Origin: Malania oleifera
Taxonomy: Eukaryota; Streptophyta; Magnoliopsida; Santalales; Ximeniaceae
Direction: 5' to 3'
DNA: 64,000 nucleotides
NCBI RefSeq assembly: GCF_029873635.1
Contig: NC_080417.1
Location: 34,646,214 to 34,710,213 of the forward strand
This document shows positions 11,683-21,579 of the stretch, in pieces (the stretch's first letter is position 1; each line of letters opens with the position of its first letter). The position numbers and the translations under genes are program-made. The notes beneath the pieces are model-generated. The model was not told the origin of the DNA. It did not search any database and was given only the letters and a program-made list of their open reading frames with translations.

Positions 11683-12070
11683 TATTCCTTTCCTATTGAT
11701 GCCGTTGGGGAGGTATGCTCAGTATGGAGATTGTGTGTGTGTGTGTGTGAAGTTCCTACTGATGCCATTGGGGAGGTATGCTCAATAAGGATATTGTGTG
11801 TATGAAGTTCCTACTGATGTCATTGTGGAGGTATGCTCAGTATGGAAATTGTGTGGTGAAGTTCCTACTAATGTTGTTAGGGAGGTATGCTCAATATGAA
11901 AATTATGTTGTGAGGTTCCTACTGATGCTGTCGGGGAGGTATGCTCATTATGGAAATTGTGTTGTGAGGTTCCTACTGATGCCGTTGGGGAGGTATGCTC
12001 AATATGAAAATTGTGTTGTGGGGTTCCTATTGATGCCATTGGGGAGGTATGCTCAGTATGGAAATCGTGA
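11683..12070. repeat. 54-bp minisatellite, seven copies, element C 5' LTR
   Basis: Seven tandem copies of a unit built around GTTCCTACTGATGCCGTTGG and GAGGTATGCTCAGTATGG. The unit is 54 bp, a multiple of three, so it looks like an 18-residue protein repeat on both strands. Its place in an LTR and the lack of any partner ORF argue against coding. Also present, with seven copies, in the 3' LTR. Confidence 0.93.
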
Positions 12071-12288
12071 ATGTGTTAAGAATTGGAATTATGTGATCTA
12101 TTGTATTATGTAAAGTACATAAATTTGAATGTATGTATACATAGATATGTAATGAGTTAGAATGGGAAATGATTATGAGAAATGAAAGAGTGTGTGTTTT
12201 ATAAAATAAATAATTGAGGCGAAGTGAAACTATTCGCCTGAGGACTTACTGAGTAAGGTGAGTGCCCTGATAGGTATCAGATGTGGCC

Positions 12289-12932
12289 TATAACATCCGG
12301 CCCTTAATACGGACCCAGGTGTCACTCACTCATACAAAATACCTGTACCTGTTTAAGATACATAGACAACCTGCCCTAAATAGGGACATACAGGTGTAAC
12401 TCATACATAGCAGGAATGTAAATGTTACGGAAAAATATAAACATTCATTGGGATTTCTACTAGACATATACCAGAGTTTACTGTTGTATCCTCAAATAGA
12501 TTTATACAGACTTGGAACATATCCTAGTAATACAACCCCAAAAGAGATATTCCAACTAAGTTCAATATACACATAAACCATTTACGTATGCTACAACCAA
12601 AAACAATTCTCTAAGTCCCTTAAGCAACTAGGACCGACGTCCTGATGGACCTGAAAACAAAGGTTGTATAATGGGGTTAGACACCTCTCAGTAAGGAAGA
12701 AAGTGTTACAACAATGTGTGACCACATATGCACATTTGAATAAAACCCATACATGTATATGTAAAACATTTCTTTACAATACTGCAATATATAAGATTTA
12801 TTTGCTCATTCTAGTATTTAAATCATGCATATGAATATAAGAACAACAACCAGCTTGTCATAACATATTTTTCCTATTTACCCCGTGGCACGGGTTGTGC
12901 ACTGATATCTCCAACAATGCCCAGTTCATGTT
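12289..12932 (-). repeat. inverted partial LTR at the left end of element D
   Basis: Reverse complement of about 19850-20486 of D's 3' LTR. Examples are the inverted CTCACTCATACAAAATACC and GACCACATATGCACATTTG. It ends near 12932, where the orientation flips. Its first 370 bp form an inverted repeat with 12933-13304 across a spacer of about 270 bp. The breakpoint is blurred by similar bases on both sides (GTTCATG), so it is accurate to about 10 bp. Confidence 0.88.
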
Positions 12933-13304
12933 TGTTTTCAAGTTCATCAGGACGTCAGTCCTAGTTGCTTAAAGGATTTGGAGAATCGCTTTTGGTTGTA
13001 TTATACGTAAGTGGTTTATGTGTATATTGAACTTAGTTGGAATATCTCTTTTGGGATTGTATTACTAGGATATGTTCCAAGTCTGTATAAATGTATTTGA
13101 GGATACAACAGTAAACTCTGGTATATGTCTATTAGAAATCCCGATGAACGTTTATGTTTTTACTCAACATTTACATTCCTGCTATGTATAAGTTACACCC
13201 ATATGTCCCTATTTAGGGCAGGTGGTCTATGTATCTTAAACAGGTACAGGTATTTGGTATGAGTGAGTGACACCTGGGTCCGTATTAAGGGCCAAGATGT
13301 TATA
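12933..13304 (+). repeat. forward partial 5' LTR of element D
   Basis: Matches the last 370 bp of D's 3' LTR (from about 20118), ending GATGTTATA where the 3' LTR has GATGTTACA. Directly followed by the PBS. Confidence 0.9.
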
Positions 13305-13306
13305 GT

Positions 13307-13319
13307 TGGTATCAGAGCC
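13307..13319 (+). other. primer-binding site of element D
   Basis: TGGTATCAGAGCC, complementary to initiator Met tRNA, 2 bp after the 5' LTR end. Confidence 0.9.
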
Positions 13320-13738
13320 TTTAACCAGTCGGAAGTGTGATTTAAATCATGCTGTCTGGTTAGGGATATGTTCAGAATTAAGAATTTTCTAGTTCCTATA
13401 GTTTTGAATATACCAGAGTATAGGACATGGATACGATCTCAGGTTTTGTTTTGTATACCTGGACATGAAAACAATTGGCAGACTTCTGTGTTTTTCTGGG
13501 TCATTCGAAGGGTTCAGAAAATCATGGAAATCTATTGATGGTGTTGTTTCCAAGTGGAAGGGCAAAACTTGGATTATAATGATGATGTTAAATTAATGGA
13601 GTACATCGATATTCAGGATGTGGATTTAAGGGAACTGAGTCTATAGTATGGTAGTGTTTGTTGATGCTTAGGCTATTACCTTCTAATGGATTCTCATAAT
13701 TTTCTTTCAGGATAGAATCCAGGGATATTATTGTCAAT

Positions 13739-16700
13739 ATGGGAGGCAGTAGTAGTGAGGGTGCCGGCCCTGAGGCTAGTAATGATTCCACTAGTGTGTT
13801 ACGAGATTTCGCACAGCAGCTTATGGCTGAGGTGGTGCAAACGAATAGGGGGCGGGATTGTCTCACATCTAAGATGGGATGCTCCATTGATCAGTTCACT
13901 AGGTTGAAGCCTTCGGCTTTTGTAGGAAGTGCAGATCCAGTGCATGCCAAAAATTGGTTCTAGGAGATCGAGAAGATCCTGGATGTCTTGAACTATACGG
14001 AGAATTAGAAGGTCATTTTTGCCATGTTCAAGTTGGTAGGAGAGGCTGAGAGATGGTGGGTGTCTGTAAAACAGATGGAAGAGCACCGACCTATATCAAT
14101 AGCATTGACGTGGGCCCGATTCAAAGAGCTCTTCTTTGAACTTTACTTTCCGGCCACAGTTAGAAACGTGAAGATGGAGGAATTCATGAATCTGACGCAG
14201 CAATTGCTGACAGTGCAACAGTACGTAGTCAAATTCCAAGAACTGTCCCGATTTGCTCCATTCGTGAAGCCGGATGAAGTGAAGAAGGCCTGGAAGTTTC
14301 AGAGGGGTCTGAGGAAGGACATCCGTAGGCAGACGATGATTCTACAGTTGGAGGACTTTACTACATTGGTTGATAAAGCCACGATGACAGAGGAGTGTTT
14401 GCTTGAGGACGCAGAGGTCCAGGTTTTGAAGAAGAGGCCAGCGCCTCCTAGTTCTTTTTTTGGGGCAAAGCAGGGTAATTGGAAAAAGAACAGTGGTGGT
14501 ATGTCTCAGAACACCACACATTTTCAACGTTGCCCTTTGTGTGGTAGGAGACACCTTGGGTAGTGTTGGTTGTCTACGAGGGCTTGTATGCAGTGCGGTA
14601 AGCAAGGGCACCAGATGAGAGACTATGGGATGCAGGGAAATAGTGGAGCCTCGCAGCAGCCATACAGAGGGAATGCTCCGACACAGCGTGGCGGTCAGCA
14701 GGGGGGTATGACCCAGGCTAGGGTGTATTCTCTGACTCCAGCCGACGTTGAGAACGCTGGTGACGTAGTCACAGGTATCATTTATATGCTTTCTCATAAA
14801 TCTATTGTATTATTTGATTCTGGAGCAACACTTTCTTTTATTTCCCGTGGATTTGTGAAACTGTGTGGATTAGAGGTGTAACGGTTAGATTATGAATTGG
14901 TAGTAGCTACGCCGTCCGAGTCTGCGATCGGGTGTAGCAGTGTAGTCCATTATTTTCTGGTTGAAGTACAAGGGAGGATGCTACCAGTTGACTTTGTGGT
15001 GTATGACACGTTTGACTTTGATACCATTTTAGGGATGGACTGGTTGTCTGCCAGTTATGCCAGTATCGATTGCCACAGGAGGGAGGTGTTGTTCAGACCA
15101 TTAGGAAAGCAGGAATTTCAGTTCCTTGGATTGTGTGTGCGTTCTACACCACAGATCCTTTCAGCTATGCAAGCTAGAAGGCTACTCCTTTAAGGGTACT
15201 AAGGGTATCTGGCATTTGTGAAAGACATGCCAGCGAAAGAACGGGAAATGGAGATGATTGTTGTAGTACACGAGTTCCCTGATGTGTTTCTAGAGGACTT
15301 GCTAGGGTTACCTCCGAACTGTGAAGTGGAATTTGCTATTGAGTTAGCTCCAGGTACGGTGTCGATATCAAAAGCTACGTATCATATGGCTCCAGCCAAA
15401 TTGAAAGAGTTGAAAGAATAGCTTCAGGAGCTACTGGACAAGGGGTACATTCGACCTAGTGTTTCACCTTGGGGAGCACCGGTGTTATTTGTGAAGAAGA
15501 AGGATGGGTCGATGAGAATCTGCATCGACTATAGAGAGCTTAACGAAGTGACAGTAAATAATAAATACCCGCTACCCAGGATCGATGATTTGTTTGATCA
15601 ACTCCAGGGCACACAGGTTTTCTCCAAAATTGACCTACGGTTTGGTTATCACCAGTTGAAGGTGAAAGCGGAGGACATCTCGAAAACTACATTTCGAACC
15701 CGATATGGCCATTTTGAATTTATGGTTATGCCTTTTGGTTTGACTAATGCACCTATAGCATTTATGGATTGGATGAACAGGGTCTTCCACGAATATCTAG
15801 ATCGGTTCATTATAGTATTTATCGATGATATCCTAGTGAGTGCTGCGGAGCATGAAGTTCATTTGAGGCTAGCATTGCAAATGCTTAAAGATAAGAGGTT
15901 GTATGCTAAATTGAGGAAGTGCGAGTTCTGGTTGGAACAGATTGCATTTTTGGGGCATGTGGTGTCTAAAGAAGGTGTATCCATGGACCCGAGTGAGATT
16001 GAAGTAGTAGTGGACTGGGCGAGACCGAAGAATGTTTAGGAGGTCAGAAGTTTTCTGGGTCTTGCAGGTTACTACAGCGGTTTGTGGAAAGGTTCTCTAG
16101 TTTATCAAGTCCTTTGATGAGACTCACGCGGAAGAACGTGAGGTATGATTGGATGGATGAGTGCGAGGCTAAGTTTCCAAGAGCTGAAACTGCGACTGGT
16201 CACTGCTCCAGTTCTAACTCTGCCATCTAGTGATGGTGGTTTTGTTATTTATATTGATGCTTCGAAAAAGGGTCTTGGTTATGTTCTCATGCAGCAGGGC
16301 AAGATTGTTGCTTATGCTTCTCATCAACTCTAAGAGTACGAGAAGAACTACCAGACGCATGATATGGAGTTAGTAGTGGTAGTGTTTGCACTGAAAATTT
16401 GGAGGCACTACTTGTACGGTGAAAGGTGTGAGATTTTTACCAACCATAAAAGTCTTAAATACTTTTTCACCTAGAAGGAGCTCAATATGAGACAACACAG
16501 GTGGCTTGAGTTGATTAAAGACTACGATTGTACTATTAGCTATCACCTAGGAAAAGCTAATGTGGTAGCTGATGCTCTGAGTCAGAAGTCTATTGATGCA
16601 TTAGTCTCAGAAGTGGAGGTCCAGCATCAGATTTGTATAGACCTTGAGAGGTTGACTTTGGAGGTAGTGAAAGGAGACCATCAGGCTATCCTTGCTAGCT

Positions 16701-18150
16701 TGGTGGTACAACCAACTTTGAAGGAGAGAATCCGTGTGGCGCAGAAGGAGGATCCCGAGTTGGTTGAGGTTATAGAAGGAATTCAAAAGGGGTTAAAACC
16801 GGATTTCAGTATCTCTGGCAATGGGATATTGAGATTTCGCGGCAGGGTTTGTGTACTGAATGATGTCATGATTAAACGGGTCATTCTAGAAGAGGCACAT
16901 CGTTCACTCTACACTATACATCCTAGTAGTACGAAAATGTACCAGGATTTGAGGGAATATTTCTGGTGGTCCAACATGAAAAGAGAGATCACCCGTTTTG
17001 TAGAGCAGTGCCTAACATGTCAATGGATCAAAGTAGAACATCAGAAACTGGCAGGACCACTTCAGCCACTCGATGTCCCTGAGTGGAAGTGGGAACATGT
17101 CTTGATGGATTTTGTGACAGGTTTATCTGCAGCGGTGCATCGGCAGAATGTCATATGGGTTATAGTGGATCGACTGACAAAGACTGCACATTTCATCCGA
17201 TCAGAGTTAGCTACTCTCTGAATAGGCTAGCAGAACTTTATGTGTAGGAGGTGGTACGACTCCATGGTGTCCCTATTTCTATTATTTTAGATCAGGATTC
17301 GCATTTTACATCTTGTTTCTGGAAGAGTTTACGAGGTGCCTTGGGATCGCGACTGACATTCAGTTCGTCTTTTCACCTGCAGACGGATGGACAGTCGGAG
17401 AGGACTATTCAGACGTTAGAGGATATGTTACGGGCTTGTGTACTAGATTTCGGTGATAGTTAGATACGATATCTATTGCTTGTTGAATTTGCATATAACA
17501 ACAGTTACCAGGCGAGCATAGAGATGGCACCTTATGAGGCTTTGTATGGTCGTCAGTGTCGATCTCTATTGTACTAGGATTAGGTAGGTGAGCGGCAGAT
17601 ACTAGGTTCAAAATTAGTTCAACAGACCTCTGCAAAGGTCAGATTAATCATGGAGAAGATCAAAGCAGCTCAGAGTTGACGAAAGAGTTATGTTGATACT
17701 CATCGACGAGAGTTGGAATTTGAAGTAGGAGATATAGTATTCTTGAGGATCGCTCCGATGAAAGGGATGATGAGTTTTGGGAAGAAAGGGAAGCTAAGTC
17801 CTCGGTATATCTAGCCTTTTGAGATCCTTGAAAGGATAGGTTCGGTTGCTTATCGAGTGGCTCTACGTCCAACATTATCGAGAGTCCATGATGTATTTCA
17901 CGTGTCTGTATTGAGGAAGTACGTACCAGATCCATCACACATATTGAGTTACGAACCTCTAGAGATCAGTGATACCTTATCGTATGAGGAAGTACCAGTG
18001 CAGATATTGGATCGGAAAGTGCAACAATTACGGACTAAGGAAATACCTCTCGTAAAGGTATTATGGCGTAACCATGCAGTGGAAGAAGCTTCATGGGAAT
18101 TAGAATCTGAAATACACTAGAAGTACCCACAGTTATTTGATAGTACGTAG
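13739..18150 (+). pseudogene. Element D gag-pol polyprotein (chromovirus, broken)
   Basis: Starts at the ATG after TCAAT (MGGSSSEGAGPEAS). Order: gag capsid (14024-14400, GEAERWWVSVKQMEEHRP), zinc knuckle (14583-14624, CMQCGKQGHQMRDY, last Cys changed to Tyr), protease (about 14810, LFDSGATLSFI), RT (15480-16035, [10 protein letters not shown] and FIDDILV), RNase H (from 16230, IYIDASKKGLG), integrase HHCC (about 16890-17025) and catalytic core, chromodomain (about 17985-18115). The frame holds through most of 4.4 kb but has about a dozen stops, mostly TAG where relatives have CAG. Single-base indels lie near 16077, 16178 and 17190. RT Asp residues and the integrase zinc ligands look intact, so decay is by stops and indels. 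Confidence 0.9.
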
Positions 18151-18240
18151 GTATATAGTAGTGTAGATGGTATAGATTAAATGGTATGATCTTTGGGGGA
18201 GTCTTGTTTATAGATGTAACCTTATGATGTATCTTTTGTA

Positions 18241-18285
18241 TAACCACGGTATTCCTCCACCATATGTGAGGGTATGTAATGAATT
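18241..18285 (+). other. conserved non-coding block between pol and 3' LTR (element D copy)
   Basis: AACCACGGTATTCCTCCACC, then CATATGTGAGGGTA and AATGAATTTGAG. The same block occurs at 26174-26220 (C), 52639-52682 (A) and 55488-55532 (B), always after the pol stop and before the PPT, in sequence that otherwise differs. Confidence 0.7.
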
Positions 18286-18369
18286 TGAGCCAGAGTCGCT
18301 TTGTACGTGACTTTTGCCTCTTTTGTAAAGCGGAATTATAAGAAAAGATTATGTTAGTCATAGTTAGTG

Positions 18370-18405
18370 AATTTCGAGGACGAAATTCTTATAAGGAGGG
18401 GAGAT
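18370..18405 (+). other. PPT and PPT-proximal hairpin of element D
   Basis: AATTTCG-AGGA-CGAAATT (18370-18387) is a perfect 7-bp inverted repeat with a 4-base loop, followed by CTTATA and the purine tract AAGGAGGGGAGA that primes plus-strand synthesis, ending at the 3' LTR start. Confidence 0.8.
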
Positions 18406-18436
18406 TGCAGAGACCCAAACCCATATAAGCTGGGTT

Positions 18437-18630
18437 CGTCGACGAAGAAGTCACGTTCATTGATGAAGTCCTTTAGAGCCTCTTTGACGAGCTAATACCG
18501 ATTAAGTTAGAGAAATATCTAGAACTTGAGCTCGGTGAAGGGATGGCTTCGTCGACGAGCTGTGTGGCGGATTCGTCGACAAAGACGCTGCCTCGTTGAC
18601 GAGTTGGACTTGGTCAAAGGCCCTATAAAT
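18437..18630 (+). promoter_or_regulatory. palindrome cluster and TATA box, element D 3' LTR
   Basis: At least five GTCGAC-type sites (TTCGTCGACGAAG, TTCGTCGACGAGC, TTCGTCGACAAAG, CTCGTTGACGAG and others), then TATAAAT at 18624-18630, about 20 bp past the last motif. Same order as in B, A and E. Confidence 0.55.
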
Positions 18631-18669
18631 ATCAATTTTGGTTGCTTAGAAGCTAAGTTTCTTCCAAAA

Positions 18670-18720
<51 letters not shown>

Positions 18721-19560
18721 AGATTCTTCGCTATTCGTCGTCCGTTTCTAAAAACTGAAGTTCCTGCGGGGATCAGAGGAAGAAGTTCTACAACTTTAGC
18801 GAATCGGATCGTTGTTTTGAAGATTTTCGGGTTTTCCCAAAAATCGAGGTAAGGATCTGATCTCAATTTTGATCGGATATTTGGATAGTAGTCAAAATTA
18901 TAGTAAGGTTATGTTATGTTGTTTTAGGTTTTCAGGATTCCGGGTTGTCGGTTTGGATCAGTTTCGTACATTGTTTTGTGTCAAGTTTAAGGTAAGGGGA
19001 AATTGATTACAACAGTTATTTTTGGAAAACTAAACCGTGAAAAAGCTAGTTTATATTTATATGTATGATTTAACTGCTTATTTGCTAAATTCTACCGAGT
19101 AGAAATGCCGGTTTTCCAATTTTACGGTTTTTGGTAAAAATGAGGATTTTGGCGTATGATCTCCAAATTTTATGAAAATAACTTATTTGCATTTATACTG
19201 TAATAGGAGATGCTTGAATCCTTTACTTTTACATTTAAATGATATTTACTGGATTTATATCATTTAGCGGATTTTTGGATTAAACTCATGTGATATATAT
19301 TGAAATGGAAATGTATGAATTTGATATACTATGTATATGAGATATGTGAACTGAAGTTCCAAATTTGTTATATGGAAAATGTGGAAAATAGAGGTCGGTT
19401 ATACACCGAGCTGTATATATGCAAAAAGGGATAAACCGAGTGGATATGCGCCGGTTTGAACCCGATGTGGTTATCTAAATTTGTGAAAATACTATAATTG
19501 CACAGGTTACTATATTTTGCTATAAATTGTATATATGATAAATGGAACCACAACTTGCTA

Positions 19561-19690
19561 CAAAAGGGGTTGAAAGATACTCCAGCAAAAGGGGTTGAAA
19601 GATACTCCAGTAAATGGGGTTGAAAGATACTCCGATGTGAGAAGTTGAAAAAGCTTCATTAATGGAGGTGAAAGATACTCCTAATGGCAG
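19561..19690. repeat. GGGGTTGAAAGATACTCC minisatellite, element D 3' LTR
   Basis: Three near-perfect copies of a 25-27-bp unit (GGGGTTGAAAGATACTCC plus spacer) and two decayed copies. Confidence 0.88.
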
Positions 19691-20486
19691 GGGATTCCTC
19701 AGCTAGAAGGGTACAGTGTAACCACACATGTAAATCAATGTGGGTACATAGATAGTCGGCTAGCAGAAGTAATGAAACCACTGGTGAAATAATAAACCAG
19801 ATGGGGGCAGTCGGACTATATATTAGATACTTGACAAATGTCTGCACGAACAGGGCAATGTTGGAGATATCAGTGCACAATCCATGTCACGAGGTAAATA
19901 GGCAAAACATGTTATGACAAGCTGGCTGTTGTTCTAATATTCTTATGCATGATTTAAATACTAGAATGTGCAAATAAACCTTATATATTGCAGTATTGTA
20001 AAGAAATGTTTTACATATACATATATGGGTTTTATTCAAATGTGCATATGTGGTCACACACTATTGTAACACTTTCTTCCTTACTGAGAGGTGTCTCACC
20101 CCATTATACAACGTTTGTTTTTAGGTCCATCAGGACATCAGTCCTAGTTGCTTAAGGGACTTGGAGAATTGTTTTTGGTTGTAGCATACACAAGTGGTTT
20201 ATGTGTATATTGAACTTAGTTGGAATATCTCTTTTAGGGTTGTATTACTAGGATATGTTCCAAGTCTGTATAAATGTATTTGAGGATACAATAGTAAACT
20301 CTGGTATATGTCTATTAGAAATCCCATGAATGTTTATAATTTTTCACAACATTTACATTCCCGTTATGTATGAGTTACACCCGTATGTCCCTATTTAGGG
20401 CGGGTTGTCTATGTACCTAAAACAGGTACAGGTATTTTGTATGAGTGAGTGACACTTGGGTCAGTATTAAGGGTCGGGATGTTACA

Positions 20487-20944
20487 TAGCCATTCCTGGC
20501 TACGTAACGTGTTAGGGCAGAGGGAAGTTACCTGTATAGGCGGGCATTCTTCCCTATTCTCAGGAACTTCGTGGGTAATCATGTGTGTTGGCAATGAATA
20601 AACTTGAGAAATGGTTTTAAAGCTTATAAAAGCTTGTGTTGTATATCTATATGATTATGAGAATGTGAATATCAGTGTATTTTCTTAGATGAAATGTTGT
20701 TTCGAAAAAAAATAAAGCATGTTATAACTGACCTCATATGGCCACACACTGTAAATAATTTATTCCTTCTTACTGAGATGTGTCTCACCCAAATTATCTA
20801 AATTTTTTGGGGAATAGGGATAGGCCAAGTGATTGAGCTCTGTGATCATAGGGAGCTGGGACCCTGACACACAGGGTGAGTTTTTGGACTAGGGAGGTGT
20901 AATTTCCCTAGGATTGTGTTATTTTGGGTATGCGATGGTGATGA

Positions 20945-20978
<34 letters not shown>

Positions 20979-21194
20979 GTTGATACTTTGGGTATTGTAT
21001 TTTGACTGATATGTATATACTGTCTTATGCTGTTAGGTTGTATAATGAAATAACATTTAACCCGGTACCCACTGCGGGTCGGGTCGTAGGAATGGTAATA
21101 GGATGGTTGACGTGGCCGATTTATGAATGTTATGGATGATGAGGGAATATTTATTTATTGTTGGAAAAAAGTTGTACAGAAATTGGGGCGTCAC
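20487..21194 (+). repeat. Element C 5' LTR, part after element D
   Basis: Continues the LTR from TAGCC (TSD copy) to GGGGCGTCACA at 21194, matching 28366-29066 of the 3' LTR. It holds a short TA/TGTA microsatellite at 20947-20980. Confidence 0.9.
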
Positions 21195-21197
21195 AGT

Positions 21198-21210
21198 TTG
21201 GTATCAGAGC
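21198..21210 (+). other. primer-binding site of element C
   Basis: TGGTATCAGAGCC, complementary to initiator Met tRNA, 3 bp after the 5' LTR of C. Confidence 0.9.
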
Positions 21211-21579
21211 CTAGGTTGCTAGGTTCAGTAGACTTTAGTAAATAGTAGAATACAATACCAGAGTATAGGAGTGGATTTTGAGGGAAATAGGAGATGGGTA
21301 GACTGAAATGTAAGTTAGAGGTTGTTTGAGGGTGAGGTGAGAATTTAGGATTCTATCTTGCGGCCTAGAAACAAGAGTACCGGGGTTGTTTCTATGTTTT
21401 TCCTGGGGTGACGATTTCAGGAAAACCATGAATATTATCACTAGGTCTTGTTTCTGAGTGGTAGGACTGAGTCTTAAATAGGGATTAAGGATGTGGATAA
21501 AAAAGTAATTTTTGAGTTGTAGCGGTGTATGAGTTGTGTGATAGTAATGTACGCTGAGATTAGCTGCTTCCTTTGCAGG

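Larger units (their letters stand above)
10247..12288 (+). repeat. Element C 5' LTR, part before element D
   Basis: Corresponds to 26298-28370 of the 3' LTR. It contains a long TTA/ATT microsatellite, paired GAAGCTTC palindromes near 10497-10520, a CT-rich stretch at 10557-10600, and a seven-copy 54-bp minisatellite. It stops at TGGCC (12284-12288), the TSD of D. Confidence 0.9.
12289..20486 (+). mobile_element. Element D: Tekay-type element with an inverted left end, inside the 5' LTR of C
   Basis: Flanked by TGGCC (12284-12288) and TAGCC (20487-20491); the uninterrupted 3' LTR of C reads TAGCC at that point. The right end is a normal LTR end (GATGTTACA). The left end is not a normal LTR start: it begins TATAACATCC, the reverse complement of the LTR's own 3' end. 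About 644 bp of inverted LTR (12289-12932) is joined to about 372 bp of forward LTR (12933-13304), followed by PBS, gag-pol, PPT and a complete 3' LTR. The 5' LTR therefore has no U3, TATA box or palindrome cluster. Confidence 0.9.
18406..20486 (+). repeat. 3' LTR of element D
   Basis: 2081 bp, opening TGCAGAGACCC and ending GATGTTACA. It contains TCGTCGACGA-type palindromes (18437-18603), TATAAAT at 18624-18630, a TC tract at 18671-18719, a 25-27-bp repeat (19561-19690), and the conserved CTTACTGAGAGGTGTCTCAC segment (20085-20100). It is the only complete LTR of D. Confidence 0.92.

Noticed and set aside
11778..12113. Open frame with an 18-residue repeat (and its minus-strand partner 11782-12039)
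   Set aside because: A 54-bp LTR minisatellite is a multiple of three and reads open on both strands; the copy in the 3' LTR has a different, broken frame.
12289..12932. A separate minus-strand solo LTR next to D
   Set aside because: It has no U3 half and no TSD of its own between it and D; one TSD flanks the whole of D, so it is part of D.
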